NCBI GenBank assembly: GCA_029207755.1
Contig: JARCOQ010000016.1
Span: 12,235,307 to 12,299,306 of the forward strand
Length of the DNA stretch: 64,000 nucleotides
Direction of reading: 5' to 3'
Source of the DNA: Chamaea fasciata
Taxonomy: Eukaryota; Chordata; Aves; Passeriformes; Sylviidae
Position 1 is the stretch's first letter; each line of letters starts with the position of its first letter. The notes under the pieces were generated by a model, which saw only the letters and a list, made by a program, of their open reading frames with translations, made no database searches and was not told the origin of the DNA. A program made the translations under genes and the position numbers. This document shows, piece after piece, positions 24,248 through 37,157 of the stretch.

Positions 24248-27200
24248 CTCCCCCTTTTTTTATATCTTCCAGCCATACAGACTCAGACACAGCACTTCAG
24301 CCAGAAGTTCGTCATAATTATGAGAAGATAAGAAATGCACCTTGTCCTTGGGTTCAGCTGCAGTGTTTAGGCTGATTGTTTGGGCTGAACAATGACATGG
24401 ACACCTGAGCTCTGCAGGGCACAGGGAACATCAAAGCCACACAAAGCCCGAACTCTTCACGTACTTGTAGATATTTCCTACTTGTATCTCACCGCCCTCA
24501 GACATCTCCTCTCAGGTGATTTTGAAAATAAACCCTGTACTTCAGAAGTGCCCAACTTCAGCTGGTTTAAAAATCCTGATATTCTTACTTGAGGTGAGCT
24601 GTCATATTGCTCTTAAGAAAGGGTGATTTATGCATCTGAGAAAACCATCACTCTGTTACTAATTGGCAAGTTGAAATACAGAAAAGTCCATCATGCACTG
24701 CTGCTGCTGATGTTCCTCAGTCTGGAAATGTGCTTCTTCTGAACAGATCGTGCAGGGTCCAGAAATTGATAATCCATGTATTACACTGATCTTCTGTTCT
24801 TAGATTATAAAAAAGCTGCATTAAAACAGTATTCCGAATTGTAAACTGCACTGATATCATAATGAAGACAGGAGGAGAACTGCACAATTTGATTTGCATC
24901 TTTTAATTGTAAAGTCTGAACAATAAATTCAAAAGAAATTAACTTGCTGCACGATCTAATGAAGATAATCAAATCAGAAATGATTTAATAAAACTAAAGC
25001 ACACAGTTTGGTACCCAAGAGACTGATACATAATTCATAAAGTTGCCAACATTTGGTCATTAGGTCAAATATATTAACTAAGTAGCAAGCTATTCTGAGA
25101 ACTGGCTGAGGCCAGGAGATCTTAAACATGAACAGTGAGTATAGAAAAAACATTTTTGCCTCTTTTCTAAATTATTATAATTGACTTTTTACAACATGAT
25201 TTGTATGAAACTACAGCCCAGACTGAAGACTAAAGAGGTTTGTCTGGTTTTCTAGACGTACTTCCCCATTCCCATATTCTCTTCATCTCAGTCCTCCCAT
25301 CTCCCAAGCAAAAATACAGTGGGCTTTGGATATGGAGAGTAAAAATGCTGAAATCTCTAGGAAGTACACAGGACGATGGAATTCCCCTGCCAGGCAGCCC
25401 TGGAGAGGCTGTGATACAACATTGGCCCCCACACAACAATTCCAGAGATAACACTAATCCCTGGTGCTGCCACCCAGGAGCCCTGACCCAGCAAAGCTGT
25501 AAATGCTATCTGTGGGACAGAGGGCCAGAGAGGAAAAAGGGAAGGGAAAAAACTGCCTGCTCTTCCTCAGGACGCTATACAGGGGTAAGGATGGAGTTTC
25601 AGAGTGACTAGTGCTCTGAAAATAACAACAGAGAGGCAGAGCAGGAAAAGTGACCTGGTGAGAGGCTCCATTTCTGTCTGCTACGGGGGTGAACAATCAG
25701 CTGGGCCAGCCCCAGAGGTGCTGCTCCTCTCCCTCCTGCCAGGGCTGACCAGCGCCCAGGGACACAACTGCACCATCCCTTTGAGGAGACATCCTCATAC
25801 CTCTGTGCTGGAGACCTCACTGGGTTTGTACACTTCACAATGCCAGAATCAGCTGAACTTCCGTGTTGTGCCAGAAGGGAAGGCTAAAATTCTAAAATTC
25901 TCCCCGTGGCAAGAGTTACGAAAGAAAAAAGAAAGTGAGAAAGACACAATGCAGTGAATCTTTGCAAAAAATAAATGTTCAGCTGTTTAAAACATTCAGC
26001 TGACATGACACTTACTAAATCCCTTTCAACACTTTTTTTTAAGGCAAAGAAAGAAGAATTAAATTTTGGAAGGAAGAATTCTTACCAGCTTAGCAGCTCT
26101 ACCTGCACCTGCACCCACGTGTTGGAGAACAAGTGGGTTTCTCTCTCCCAGAAATAATACATCCTGTTTCTTAAAACAGATCACCTACACAGTCTATATT
26201 AGGAAACTTGTCAACACAAACACTTTTTTCTGTGTTAAAAAGAACAACATTTAACCCTCAGGAAATCAACCCCAAGTTTGGGAGTCAGGCACAAAGAGAA
26301 TGGGATCACCTTGGGGGAACTGGTTGAGTGTACCACTGAGTTATGGATACCCTAAAGGCTCCTGCGCTACCAACAGCCTTTTGATTTGCTAAAACATCCA
26401 GCTTTATCCCATGCAATACAATTTTAGAATAAGAAGGTACATGATGTTGGCAAAACTCAACTGGGGCAGCCTGCTCATGCCATCAAAGACCTGTTTTCAA
26501 CTGTACCTAAATAAATTATGTTTGGTTTCAGTTTTTCTTTTGTTTTTCTCTCTGGTGGAAGAAAGGATGTGTCTCCAAACACATATCCTGGCAGTAAATC
26601 ACAGGCAAAATACCACCTAGCTTGATAAAACCATCTGATGTTCCTGCACAGGCTCTATTCAATACATTGTGATGGTAATTCCAGTGTCACACGAGGTTAT
26701 AGCACCTCCCTCAGTGACAATAATGCACTTTATGGCTTGAAAAAAACAAATTGATACACAGCAGACCACAAGATGTCTGATTATATGAACACATACCACA
26801 GCAGATGCTGACACAACACTAACAAACAGTAATTTCTTCAATTTAGTCAAACTTTAACACAAATCCCATATAATGAAAATACATTCTTGTGGGTTTTTTT
26901 CCCAGTTACATTTATTTATATCTATTTTATTGTAAAAAATATAATAATATGATCAAACCAAGCTTCAATCAAGTGAGTATTTTTTGTCCATAAATCTGCA
27001 CACAGGGCAGACACCAAAAAACACGTACTAAGCATATGTTTATTACATAATTTCCAGCACTCTGATAAAAAAGAAAGTGTTTATATATATAATCCAGTGT
27101 GGCTGCTGGAACAAAACACATGGACCCTATAGAGGTATTAGAGATTTAAGGTCAGACAAAGATTACAGGAGCCCTCTCTAGCCTGTGTGTTTCATGGGAA

Positions 27201-28709
27201 AAACCAGTTGAGCTCCACTAAAATCACATCTCTTATCTGGAGTTTATTCTGTATTCATACTCTTTCCTTTAAGATTACGAAAGGAACTGATTCAGCTCTT
27301 TTAATAACTGCTAGAGCAGAATCGCTCAAAGAATCCAATTTTCTGTGAACAAACTGTACAATGAAATTCAGTGCAATGTAAGACGTGCCACAGTATCACC
27401 AAACCTCCTAAATAAATAACCACAGTACTAAAATAATATTTTCCTTTCCCTCCCCAGATTTTCCTTCGTTAAGATACACTAAAGCTGAGAAGAGATACCG
27501 AGTGATAGAGGGATGGGCTGGAGAAAACAAACCATTCTCTTGCTAATGCAACTTGCATGTAAAAAGGGAAATGATACAATTACTTTAAAAGCTTTTCTTC
27601 AGGCACAGCCCATGCTTTCCACCGAACAGCCATCAATCAAACAGCTCCACTCTTGTGTTTGCCCACAGTTTTCAAGTCAAGTGTCCAAGGGTGGCTCAGA
27701 CTCCCATATATGAGGGGGAGATGAAGGGGAAAAAAACCCCACTCTTATGTATGTGCCTCTTCATAAAGAAAACTGACAGCTCATACACTAAGATTTTTGC
27801 TAGTTTTGCTATTTTGCTGTTTTGGGGGTTTTTTTTGCTGAGATTTACAGTCAGCACACAGACACCTCAAAGCCCTGTCAGAACTTACTGGGGTAATTGC
27901 AGTTTTAACCATGGGTAATGGAGCCCCACCTTCACATTATTTCAAACTACCTTTGAAATGCAACATGGTACAAATTACTGATTTTCACATGAAGCAATAA
28001 TCCTCAGAAAGACCAAATTCTTAAGGCAGTTGTTACCAAACCTCTAGTATCTGTGAGTACTAGTTACATATTTAAACTGCAACCATTCCTGGCCACCAAA
28101 CTCAGCATACCCATAATTTGTTTAAACCACAAACACACACCTCTTACACACCATTAAATGATTCCACATTACACAGGCTTAAAATGTTTTCCTTAAAGAA
28201 ATTTGCTCCAGCAATTAAACAAGAGTAAGGAAAATAAACTTTAACTAAGACTCAGTTAAGAAATATTAATGCCCATTCAGTCAAGAAATCAGTGGCCAAT
28301 ATACTGAATTTCTGTCCCTAAGAAATGAAAAAAATAGCATCATTACAATTTCCACATTAAAAAAAAAAAAAGGCAAAGGAAAAAAGGTTCAAGTGCTATA
28401 TTTGGGTTTTAATCAACTTTGAGAAAAACTTGGCTTTTTAAAGGAATTGTATTTATCCTGACCTAAATAACTTCCTTGTGTAAATTGACTGAACTCACCT
28501 GCTTGCCTGGCTCCCTGCCCCTGTCACCTGCCCGGAGTGGCACGGAGCCAGCCCCAAACCGCTGCCACCCTCCCTGAGTAATACCATGCTGAGGAGAGGA
28601 AAAGTCCACTGACAACTACATAGATAACAATATGTCCCAAATCACTCTTTGGAGAATGAACTTACCACGCTTTTCTCACAGAAAGCAGAAGTTTCAAGTT
28701 CCAAGGGGG
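24244..28709. other. unique non-coding sequence
   Basis: A GC-richer patch lies at about 25240-25860, with open frames of up to 123 codons on the plus strand (25240-25611) and shorter ones on the minus strand. None resembles a known protein. A possible old CR1 end is at 27127-27190. The remainder is AT-rich background with short T or A runs. Confidence 0.5.
27127..27190 (-). mobile_element. possible ancient CR1 3' end
   Basis: On the plus strand, TATAGA, ATTAGAG, ATTTAAGGTCAGA and then CTCTAGCCTG follow the order and spacing of the reverse complement of the old amniote CR1 tail (ATAGATTTTAAGGCCAGA followed by ATCTAGTCTGAC). Similarity is short and degraded, and I see no extension into the body, so this is a weak call. 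Confidence 0.35.

Positions 28710-28766
<57 letters not shown>
28710..28766. repeat. poly(A) run of 57
   Basis: The longest homopolymer in the window. It follows directly after GGGGG and ends in GAAAG. Lysine-only translations across it are artefacts. No upstream retrocopy body or AATAAA is seen. Confidence 0.92.
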
Positions 28767-28768
<2 letters not shown>

Positions 28769-28829
28769 AAGCTTTGTGGATGTAGCAAATACACAAAAAT
28801 CAGTTGGCAAAGTTATCTAGAAGTTTCCT

Positions 28830-28979
28830 AAAAAAAAAACCCCAAAAATAAACAACAACAAAAACAAACAAACACGAAAAAAACAAACCCCAAAACCAAA
28901 CCAACCCCCCCTCCCCCCAAAAATACAAACAATAAAAAAACCAACAAAAAACCCAAAACAAAACAGAAAAAATAACCCC
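28830..28979. repeat. 150-bp A/C-rich tract
   Basis: A runs are broken by C and CCCC, with AACAACAACA, CAAACAAAC and CCAAACCAACC patches and a CCCCCC core near 28905-28918. It starts only 63 bp after the 57-A run. The F/G-rich minus-strand reading across it is simple sequence, not a protein. Confidence 0.9.
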
Positions 28980-31900
28980 TTGTTTGGGAAGGTGTTTTTT
29001 TTAATTATCTTTCCTTTCAATTCCTGGAACTATTAATAATTTGTGATTTCAGTCTAGAAGTGAAGCTAGAGCTCAAGATGATTCAGAAGGGTTGATGATG
29101 TTCATCCTTTCCCTCACCGGGCAGTCTTTCCCAGGAAACCACAATTGACTATATGCTACTTTTAAGTCAGTGGTGGGTTTCTGCCTCAGAGACAGAAACA
29201 TCCCTTCTTAACAGTACCCAAAATTTACTTCTCAGTAGAATTACTGCACAGTTTGTTCCATTTCATGGAGCCTTGCTGCAGAACAAGAAGGATTGTGAAT
29301 TCATGTCCTGTACTTGTGTCATTTTCCATCAGCAGAGCCAGAGCACAGATGCACAGGCTCTGCATCCCTGTCACTTGTGAGATGCTGTCCTTTTCTGGAT
29401 GGGCTTTCCTGGAAAGTTGTGTAGGCTGATAATCTGCAAGTCTGAGCATGAAGACAAAGACTAGAAACCAGCAAACATTTTCCTGCTAGAAACTGCTTTT
29501 AAAAACCCTATACATTCTGTGCGACTGCTTTAGAAGAAATGTTCTCAAGTTTGCAGTTTTGGACAAGGTTTATTTTGGACAGCATTTTGCTCAGCATACT
29601 TATGACTATGCATATTGTAACTATATAAAGAGAATTTAAGGGAAGAAAAAACCCAACAGAAAAAAAAGTATATCTGACTGAAAAAACCCAACATCAGCCT
29701 ACAGAAAGGTGATGATTTTCCATTAGTTCACAACGAGCAAACCTCACATTTTATCAGGGCTTCTTAGAGGTTTAAAAGTGCTGTTCAAACCTCAAATGAA
29801 AGGTTACGTCACATCATCCCCACCAATCACCACCACTGGCAGCTATCATTTTATCTAAATGATATCTTTAAGACAGACAAAATGAAAACATTTAAAGCAA
29901 TACTATTTTAAAGGTAAAGAACTTAGCACTCCTACACAATTATCTTGCACACAGACCTAAGAACTCAAAGCAAATGAATAAATGAGGAAATGTCTTTGCT
30001 GCATAAAATTTTAGAAGTCTGAAATTATTATTCAGCATTATATTGTGTCTAGCATACCACTGCATGACACCCTATACTCCAAAAATGTATACTCTCATGT
30101 TTCTGGAGCAATATTTTATCTAAACGTACCAATATGCAAGTCCGTGATGTATTTTATAAACTCAAAATTTCTGAGCCTGCAGACAAAAAAAATTCTAAGA
30201 AATCCTAATTTCATTACTCTAAAAGCAAACCTAGATCTTTCCAAAAATATACTTCTCATGAAGTCTCTGACATTCTTATATATAAATGTCACATATTTGT
30301 GTATAAGCATCTCGATGACTGCCTTATAAGATTCCGATATATTGTAATATTCCTATGTATTCCTTATCTTTCCTAATTACAAACAGCACTCATTTAGCAT
30401 CAGGTATGGCTTAATTTCCGAGTGCTGGAATAAGAGGTTTCAATGTAAGTTCAGCATAAAAAACACATCCATTTAAAATTTGTTTTCCCATTAATAACTG
30501 AACTCCTTCGGCCCCAACAACTCACAAATGTCAAATAAGTAAATAACACGGCCACAATAATAGCCCCAAACCCAATAAAGAATAAAGTAGCCTTTCTTGC
30601 CTGTCAAAGGACCCCATTTTCTATTCTGAGCAGGCAAGCTGAAAGCACTGCTCTTCTGTCATTCCCTGACAGTTATAGACTAGCTCTGCACCTTATTAAA
30701 GATTAAGGTTTGCCCAGGCATTCTCTTTTGGCCATCTCCTGTCTGCAGCCCAGCGTTTATTGCAGGGGAGCTGGAGATGAGCACCACACATCCTGCTGGA
30801 GAGAACACCCTGCCTGAGATGAGACTGCACAACCAAATGGCACCAAGCCATTCCAAAAGCATTCCATGGAGAACCACAATATTTCACTTAGTCTTTCTTG
30901 ATAACCACGTCCTCTGGGTTACATATCCAAGCGATTTCTCTCATTTAGGGTTTTTTGGGGTTTTTTTTTTTTAGATTCTGAAAAATCAACTCATACAATC
31001 AGGTTGCCTTTTTGTGATAAAAAGTAGATTCTTTTCTTTCTTAAAAAAATTTTGAGCACAATTATGCAAGAGTTATGTAAGGCTCCACTGCCTGCAAACA
31101 CTTGCTACCTGGTTTTGGGCTGATGCAAACATGTTACAGCAAAAATTCAGCAGGCTGAGCTACTGCACAAAATATCATCTTTCAGGGGATTTCTACAGAG
31201 CACTGTGTCCCAGACTGTTTAACAAAGACCATTACGAACAATCAACATTTCTTAGGTGCCACCACAAACAATCACCACACAATTTTTACCCGAAAATGTC
31301 ACAAAGCTTACACGATTCCATGAAACTTTTAACGCTATTGTTTGAAACACCTGGCTTTTATGATCAGCATTTTTATGAGCACTCCCAGTTATTTCTCAAC
31401 TGACATCCAAAATTATTCATTGAACATCATCACACATTTCCAGGCTACCGCTTTACTTTCATTTTGCTTCCTCTAACTTTTGAAGACATGCTAAAAAGCA
31501 ATTGCAAAAGGTCAACTAGCACAAATTATAAATAAATAAATATTTGTTCCATTGCAAAGAATCAAAAAGAGAAAATCTTTTTTTTTTTTAACAGGTTATG
31601 GTGATTTCATGTAAAATAAAATTTTGTTTGAGGACAGATAGAAAATGTAAGTTCCTTGCACTTCAAATGGAAGTTATTAAGTAGTAGAATACTTCATATC
31701 TTTCAGTAAAGCTTTACATAAACAAATAAAAACTTAAAAAGGATACTGGAAAGATTTAGGCTATCTTCACTGGATGCTACATCAGTAAATGCAGGACAAT
31801 CAGAAACTTATTTAAATTCTGAAAACAGAGGCAGAGATTTCTGTTTGCTCAAGAGAGTATTTTCAATATTGGTAACTTATTGGAACGTTTTATCTGTTCA

Positions 31901-32303
31901 GCCTTTTATATGACGGGCTCCGTTCACTCAGGATCTAAACCAGCACAACTTCACTGGGCTAATGAGTCCATCAATAGCTTATAAATAATTAGACAGATTA
32001 ATGTCAATTTAAACAAAGGAAACTTATCAGTCAAGTGCCAAACCGTGAAGAGCTGAAAGGAGCCACCCTGTGCTGCAGGTACAGACATTTATTGACTGCC
32101 GTACTCCACGAGGACATGGCCCGCCTGAGGTGGATGTGGAGCCACAGACACGGCACCAACCACATTTCTCAAACAGGAACATCCATCAGGAGCTCCTGAT
32201 TCTTAACAGGCTCCAGGGCCCAGGACCAGCAGCCCCTTAGGAACACTGTAGCACTCTGGCTGCATCCACTGGGAGAACTTCAGGGTACTGGTCTGAGAGC
32301 CAA
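28980..32303. other. unique non-coding sequence
   Basis: No gene recognised. A T/G run lies at about 30945-30973 and a T run at about 31579. The last 260 bp (32040-32303), abutting the LTR, are distinctly more GC-rich than the surroundings and may be an unrecognised older repeat or simply the insertion target. Confidence 0.5.
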
Positions 32304-32768
32304 TGATGCCTTGGGAAGGCTGACCCGGAACAGAGACTGGACAGAGCTAGAGAATAAAGTGTATATTTATTGCAAGGCCTTCAGGATACACCTTGGGCAG
32401 GACAAGAGCCTGGCCAGGGCTACACTCAAGGTGGACCCAAAATGGTCACAAAATGGACCCAAAATGGTCACAAAATGGACAAACGGTCATGAGGTGTCAC
32501 ACTTTTGTAAGTTTTGGTCCATTTGCATATTGGGGTTTATTGCCCAATTACAGCTCCAGGTTATGAAGTCCCATCCTTCTTGTTCCTCCCTTCAGCCACC
32601 CTTGTTTGTGCTTTTGGGCCTGAAAGTTGTCCTTGGTCTTCAGCAGGAAAGGATTTGTTTTGTCTCCCTACTCCGTGAAGAGCTGAGTGACACTGAATGT
32701 GAGCTCAGAACTGCAGCCCTGGGCAGCACAGAATCTGAAATACATGAAAGTTAAAACTTAAGGCATCA
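32304..32768 (-). mobile_element. solo LTR, endogenous retrovirus (ERVL-like)
   Basis: A 465-bp unit bounded by a 9-bp terminal inverted repeat, TGATGCCTT at the plus-strand left end and AAGGCATCA at the right, so it has the TG...CA ends of an LTR. Minus orientation is chosen because an AATAAA polyadenylation signal (plus-strand 32366-32371) lies about 62 bp from the left edge, where R/U5 of a minus-strand LTR should be. It carries two perfect tandem copies of a 22-bp unit at 32433-32476 and an octamer at 32521-32528. I recall this LTR type from passerine genomes but cannot name the subfamily. There is no gag, pol, env or second LTR nearby. A 147-codon frame inside is coincidental. No clear target-site duplication flanks it. 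Confidence 0.8.
32433..32476. repeat. 22-bp unit repeated twice inside the LTR
   Basis: Units at 32433-32454 and 32455-32476 are identical and start GGACCCAAAATGG. A third partial start (GGAC) follows at 32477. This sits between the octamer and the polyadenylation signal, in the part of an LTR where copy-number-variable U3 repeats often lie. Confidence 0.9.
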
Positions 32769-35700
32769 TCATACAATGCTTTTTGTGGTGGAAAAGGACT
32801 CAAACAGTTATGGGTCACCCGCAACGGGGTCACGACACTATGAATGTGGTCTGTTTGCTGTCTGGGTAGGGATTAAACCACTGACATTCTACCTGTTGAA
32901 TTATTCCCCACTCAATCATGACAAACATATTGAAATGGTGTTCGTGTCCTGTGAGCACAGCAAAGTCCACTTTTGACGGGCCTCATATTCCAGCAGGGAT
33001 TCAAGGGACTTCCTTCACAACACATGCATGATTCTCATCAGAACATCACTGCATTACACCTCTCCTGGATGCAGGAAATCCACAGGGGCCTTTCCCAGCT
33101 GGCAGGGTGGTGTGGGCTTCCTGTAAAGCAGCTCCCAATACAGCACCCAAGCCAAATAAAAGCCACACTGTAAAAAGAACCAGTGGCTGTGGCATCCTGG
33201 GGTGGCATGGAACGAAGTTAAATAGAGGAAGAAAAGCAAAAGAAAGGAGAAGAATACTCCACAGTTCTAAAACAATTATTTGCTATTGATGCAGAAATAT
33301 CATTATTCTCAGTATGAGTCAAAATACATTAGCATTCCATCTGCCAATGCCGCAGCAACCATTTTTCTCCATTTCTGTTTGACCTCAAGCCTTTTATGCA
33401 TAAATGTCAGGGCTCTTTACAATTAATCATGTCTGCCACAGACTAATTGTGGACAACAGTAGTGCAATTAACACAAATTTGCTTCAAATATTCATGAACA
33501 TTCAAAAAGCATTCATTGACACAAGTGTTAGTTACCTAACCACAGAATCTGACAATTCTTTTATCTTTTCATGCAGCCTCTGCACTAGGAAGCTGAGCAC
33601 ACCACCAAGGGTGACAGGAAGATTGGAAAATATTCCACCAAATCTTAAAATACAATTGCTTCAGTGTGACTTGCTATAAATAGGTACTGGGAGAAAACAA
33701 GCAAAACAACAAATATCAAAATTATTCCTCTTTTCATCTTAAGAGTAGGGTAATCCAGTGAATATAAAGACATTAAAACATATTTCATCTAATAATAACC
33801 ACAAAAAAATCCTAATTCTACCTCAATGTAATTAAAAAAAATATTTTTAAAGCTGATTTAAAGAAAAGAAAAAAAAAAAGTCTTTACAAATAAGAAACAA
33901 TTAGACCTGTATTGTCTTGAATGTTTCGCAGGACTATGCCTGGTATTGAATCAGCACCTCACCAAGGCACTAATGGCAGAAGTCTCTTTAAGCATAGAAA
34001 GCTATTTGTAAAGCCTGACCTAAACACAGGAGATGTAGATGACATTTTTCTCTTTTAGTTTTATTTTTTAATACGTGCTTTACATTAAAGAATTTCTTGG
34101 ACAGTTGTGCTATTTCTAATCAGGCCCCATGGCAAATATTCGCCAACCCTCACAGGAATAAACTATTCTCACTTCAAACAATTGTTACAGTTTGAATCCA
34201 ATTGACTCTAGACAAAAGTACTGAGATAATCAGCATATTAAAGCCAACACTATAACCATATGTTAATTATGTAAATGATTCATTTTAATCAGCTAGAACC
34301 ATGTAAAGAGTTACAAGGAATGCAAATGTAGGGAGTTATTAAAAATCTCATTATTATTCATCTTGGTTCCATGCGTGAACGTATCCATCCAAACAGATGA
34401 ATTAATAGTTAGATGAAAGATGAAAGAGCTAGAGGGGAAGTCTGTGGGAAACCATCTGTCTTGCTTTGTATCCCTCCCAGGCTTCAACCAGCCTGCAAGA
34501 GCTACATGGAGAACAACCCCAGAGCACAGACAGGGACTGTCTACACAACACCTCAACCAAGAGGCAATGCTGCCACAAAAATAATTTAAAAAAAAAACAG
34601 GAAAAAAAAGAAGGAAAAAAAAATCACAACTCTTCTCACCACCAAACCGGACCAGCAGGTAGAAAGGGAAACCAGAATAAGTTCAGATGAATTGCTACAG
34701 GAATGGGGTTCGGTGCTGACCAAAAACGTATGGCAAGTGTGGATTTATACAAAAGCTGCGCAGCATTTTGAAGACTTACGTAAAGAAAGGCCTCTTCCTA
34801 TTGTCAATTAGGTGTTAAAAGACATTCAGGACCTACTGTGACTGTGACCTGAGTTAGGAACTGAACTGGTCCTCAACTTCCGCAGAAGCCCTGTTTGTGG
34901 GAAATAGAGCAAGCCTTTTAGCAATACCGTGGGAGTCTGCACTTTGTCTAGTTCTTCCAGGGAACGTGGGGAATTGCAATGAATTAAGTCTTACTCCTGC
35001 AAGGGCTATTTTTCATTTATCCATTCTCCAAGTTCCCTGAGCAAAGAAAATGAATTCTACACAATAGTCATTTGTAAGAGAAAAAGTAAGGGCAAATGCC
35101 TTGGTCATTCCTGACCGTGCCACCATTTTTCAGCCCTCTCAAGACAGTGCAACACCACCTCTACTGTGTAAGAAAATAAGATTAGCTGGAAAGGTGGTTT
35201 AAAGCCACAGAAAGAATAAAAGGATAGATTCACCCTGCAGTTCTTAAATCCTCCATAGCATATTATTTGAAATTAAAAACACAACTAATTTTAAAGTCCT
35301 TGGTTAAATCCAGACTACTCTGCAGGTGAAACCCTAACTCCATAAACAAGCCTCATGAAGAACACAATTACAACACCGAAAAATATGTCCCTTCCCAAGA
35401 AATAATTTTCCTTCTAATATAAAGAGTTAACAGAAGTAACTTTAAAAATATGTTTGCCAGTTTTCAGAAGCTTTATAAAGCTTTGTTCTTCATACTCTAA
35501 TTCTTTCATGTTTTCCTGCCTGATGTCTCCTAATGCAGTTTCACTGGAATCATTCTATTTTTGATCTTTAATCCTTTTATATGTTTTTTCTTTGCTTACT
35601 CTTGCATGCCTTTGTAGTTTATGTAATTGGGTCTTTGCACCATTTTAGCAGGGTTTAGCACAGCGCAGCTTGTCAAATTTAAGTAGAAGTGAGAATAATC

Positions 35701-36731
35701 TATCACTGCTATAATAAATAAGCGAGTAAATTCACATATCACCGACCTAAAGTGAATGTTTGACACAAAAAAGTGTAAACTGCAATTTCCCTCATTCTGC
35801 CAAGGCAGGCGAAGCTTTTATACATTTTGTAATCCAGAAACAAATGCAACTGCCCAGAAAGTACTTAAATCCCAAAAAGTTTATTAAAAATGGCTACACA
35901 TGTGCAGTGAAACAAGACTTCCTTAATTTCTTCTCAAGGTGCCTGTGTAAATTCAACTTAGGGAAAACTCTTTGCCAGTTTTGTAACTACTGACTGACAT
36001 TGTTCAGCAAAGCTTCAGTGAGTACAGAACATGATTTAAGCACATCCCAGTGATTATAAACATGGCAAATAAAAAAAAGAGCATTCCTACCACCTGAAAT
36101 AATGAGCTCTTTGGTAATTTTTAAGCACCTTTCAAATCTTTGCTAGTTTTAAAATCCTTGTAAATTCTAGCTCACTGAGCTATTGTACTACAATCTTCAA
36201 TCAAGTATTCTATTCTCCTTACAAGCAGATTTTGTATTTCGCAAAATAGCTTATAATCTCGATAGAAATTTTAAAAAGACACTCCTGCTTTCCCACTACC
36301 CACAGAATTTGAAACTACACACAAGTCCTTACCACAAGTCTCCCACAAAACATCACTATAGCATTTTAATTTTATACTATATGCAAACACCTCAAAATCT
36401 GTGCCCGAAAGGATGAAATCAGCTGTGACAACTTGCATGAAATGAAAATACATGATCCACATTAGGCTCCAAGAGAAACAGGACTCTGCTCATATGCTCT
36501 AGACAGAAATCTCTCATATAATTAAATACACAGGCATCCTTCCATACATGCATGAAACAAAAAATAAAATATATTAAGCAACTGAAAGGAGTTTCCAGCC
36601 CTCCACTCATGATTTTGTCCACATTACAAGGATCACTTGCTATTTATGCAGGCATTGATGCATAAACCACAGCACAGGGGAGGATGGTAAATCACAGGGA
36701 GAAAAAGAAACTGCAGATCGATGATATAAAT
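32769..36731. other. unique non-coding sequence
   Basis: No gene or transposon recognised. Two GGGTCA half-sites lie at 32812 and 32827, 9 nt apart, which is not a usual nuclear-receptor spacing. A-rich runs occur at about 33835-33880 and 34585-34622. Open frames stay below about 91 codons and match nothing I know. Confidence 0.55.
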
Positions 36732-36996
36732 AGAATGCCAGAATGGTTTGTGTTGGAAGGGACCTTAAAGCTCATCTCATCCCACCCCCTGCCGTGGGCA
36801 GGGACACCTTCCACCATCCCGGGTTGCTCCAAGTGCTGTCCAACCTGGCCTTGGATACTGCCAGGGATCCAGGGGCAGCCACAGCTGCTCTGGGCACCTG
36901 TGCCAGGCCCTCCCCACCCTCACAGGGAACAACTCCTTTCTAATATCTCACATCAATCTACCCTTCTTCAGTTTAAGGCCATTAATAGGACAGTTT
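36732..36996 (-). mobile_element. CR1 LINE 3' end
   Basis: The plus strand reads as the reverse complement of a CR1 tail: 'agaatgccagaatggtttg', 'gttggaagggacctta', 'gggcagggacacctt', 'ccaacctggccttgga', 'ctgtgccaggccctcc' and 'agtttaaggccatta', in canonical order. Unlike the copy at 20486-20745 it keeps the central 'ctctgggca...ctgtgccag' segment. The CR1 3' terminus is at the low-coordinate end. It is 5'-truncated near 36996 and cannot code. Confidence 0.92.
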
Positions 36997-37113
36997 TGAT
37001 TTACAAAATTCTTGTTTATCATTATGACCCCAAAGCAGAAGAAATCACAGACTTATTGTTATAGTCCCCTCTGTTCTTTCATTATATAAATGGAAAATTA
37101 TAAAGTAATTCTA

Positions 37114-37157
<44 letters not shown>

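Noticed and set aside
25240..25860. GC-richer patch with frames up to 123 codons as possible exons
   Set aside because: Frames are open on both strands, with no recognisable protein and no consistent splice signals.
28632..28831. Lysine-rich peptides, also at 24136-24375 and 56249-56587
   Set aside because: These are translations of poly(A) runs.
28817..29020. Phenylalanine/glycine-rich minus-strand peptide
   Set aside because: It is a translation of the A/C-rich simple tract at 28830-28979.
32311..32754. 147-codon plus-strand frame, the longest in the window
   Set aside because: It lies wholly within the solo LTR, antisense to it, and crosses the 22-bp tandem repeat. LTRs of this kind do not code there.
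32812..32832. Two GGGTCA half-sites as a nuclear-receptor element
   Set aside because: The 9-nt spacing is not one of the usual DR1-DR5 arrangements, so it is probably chance.
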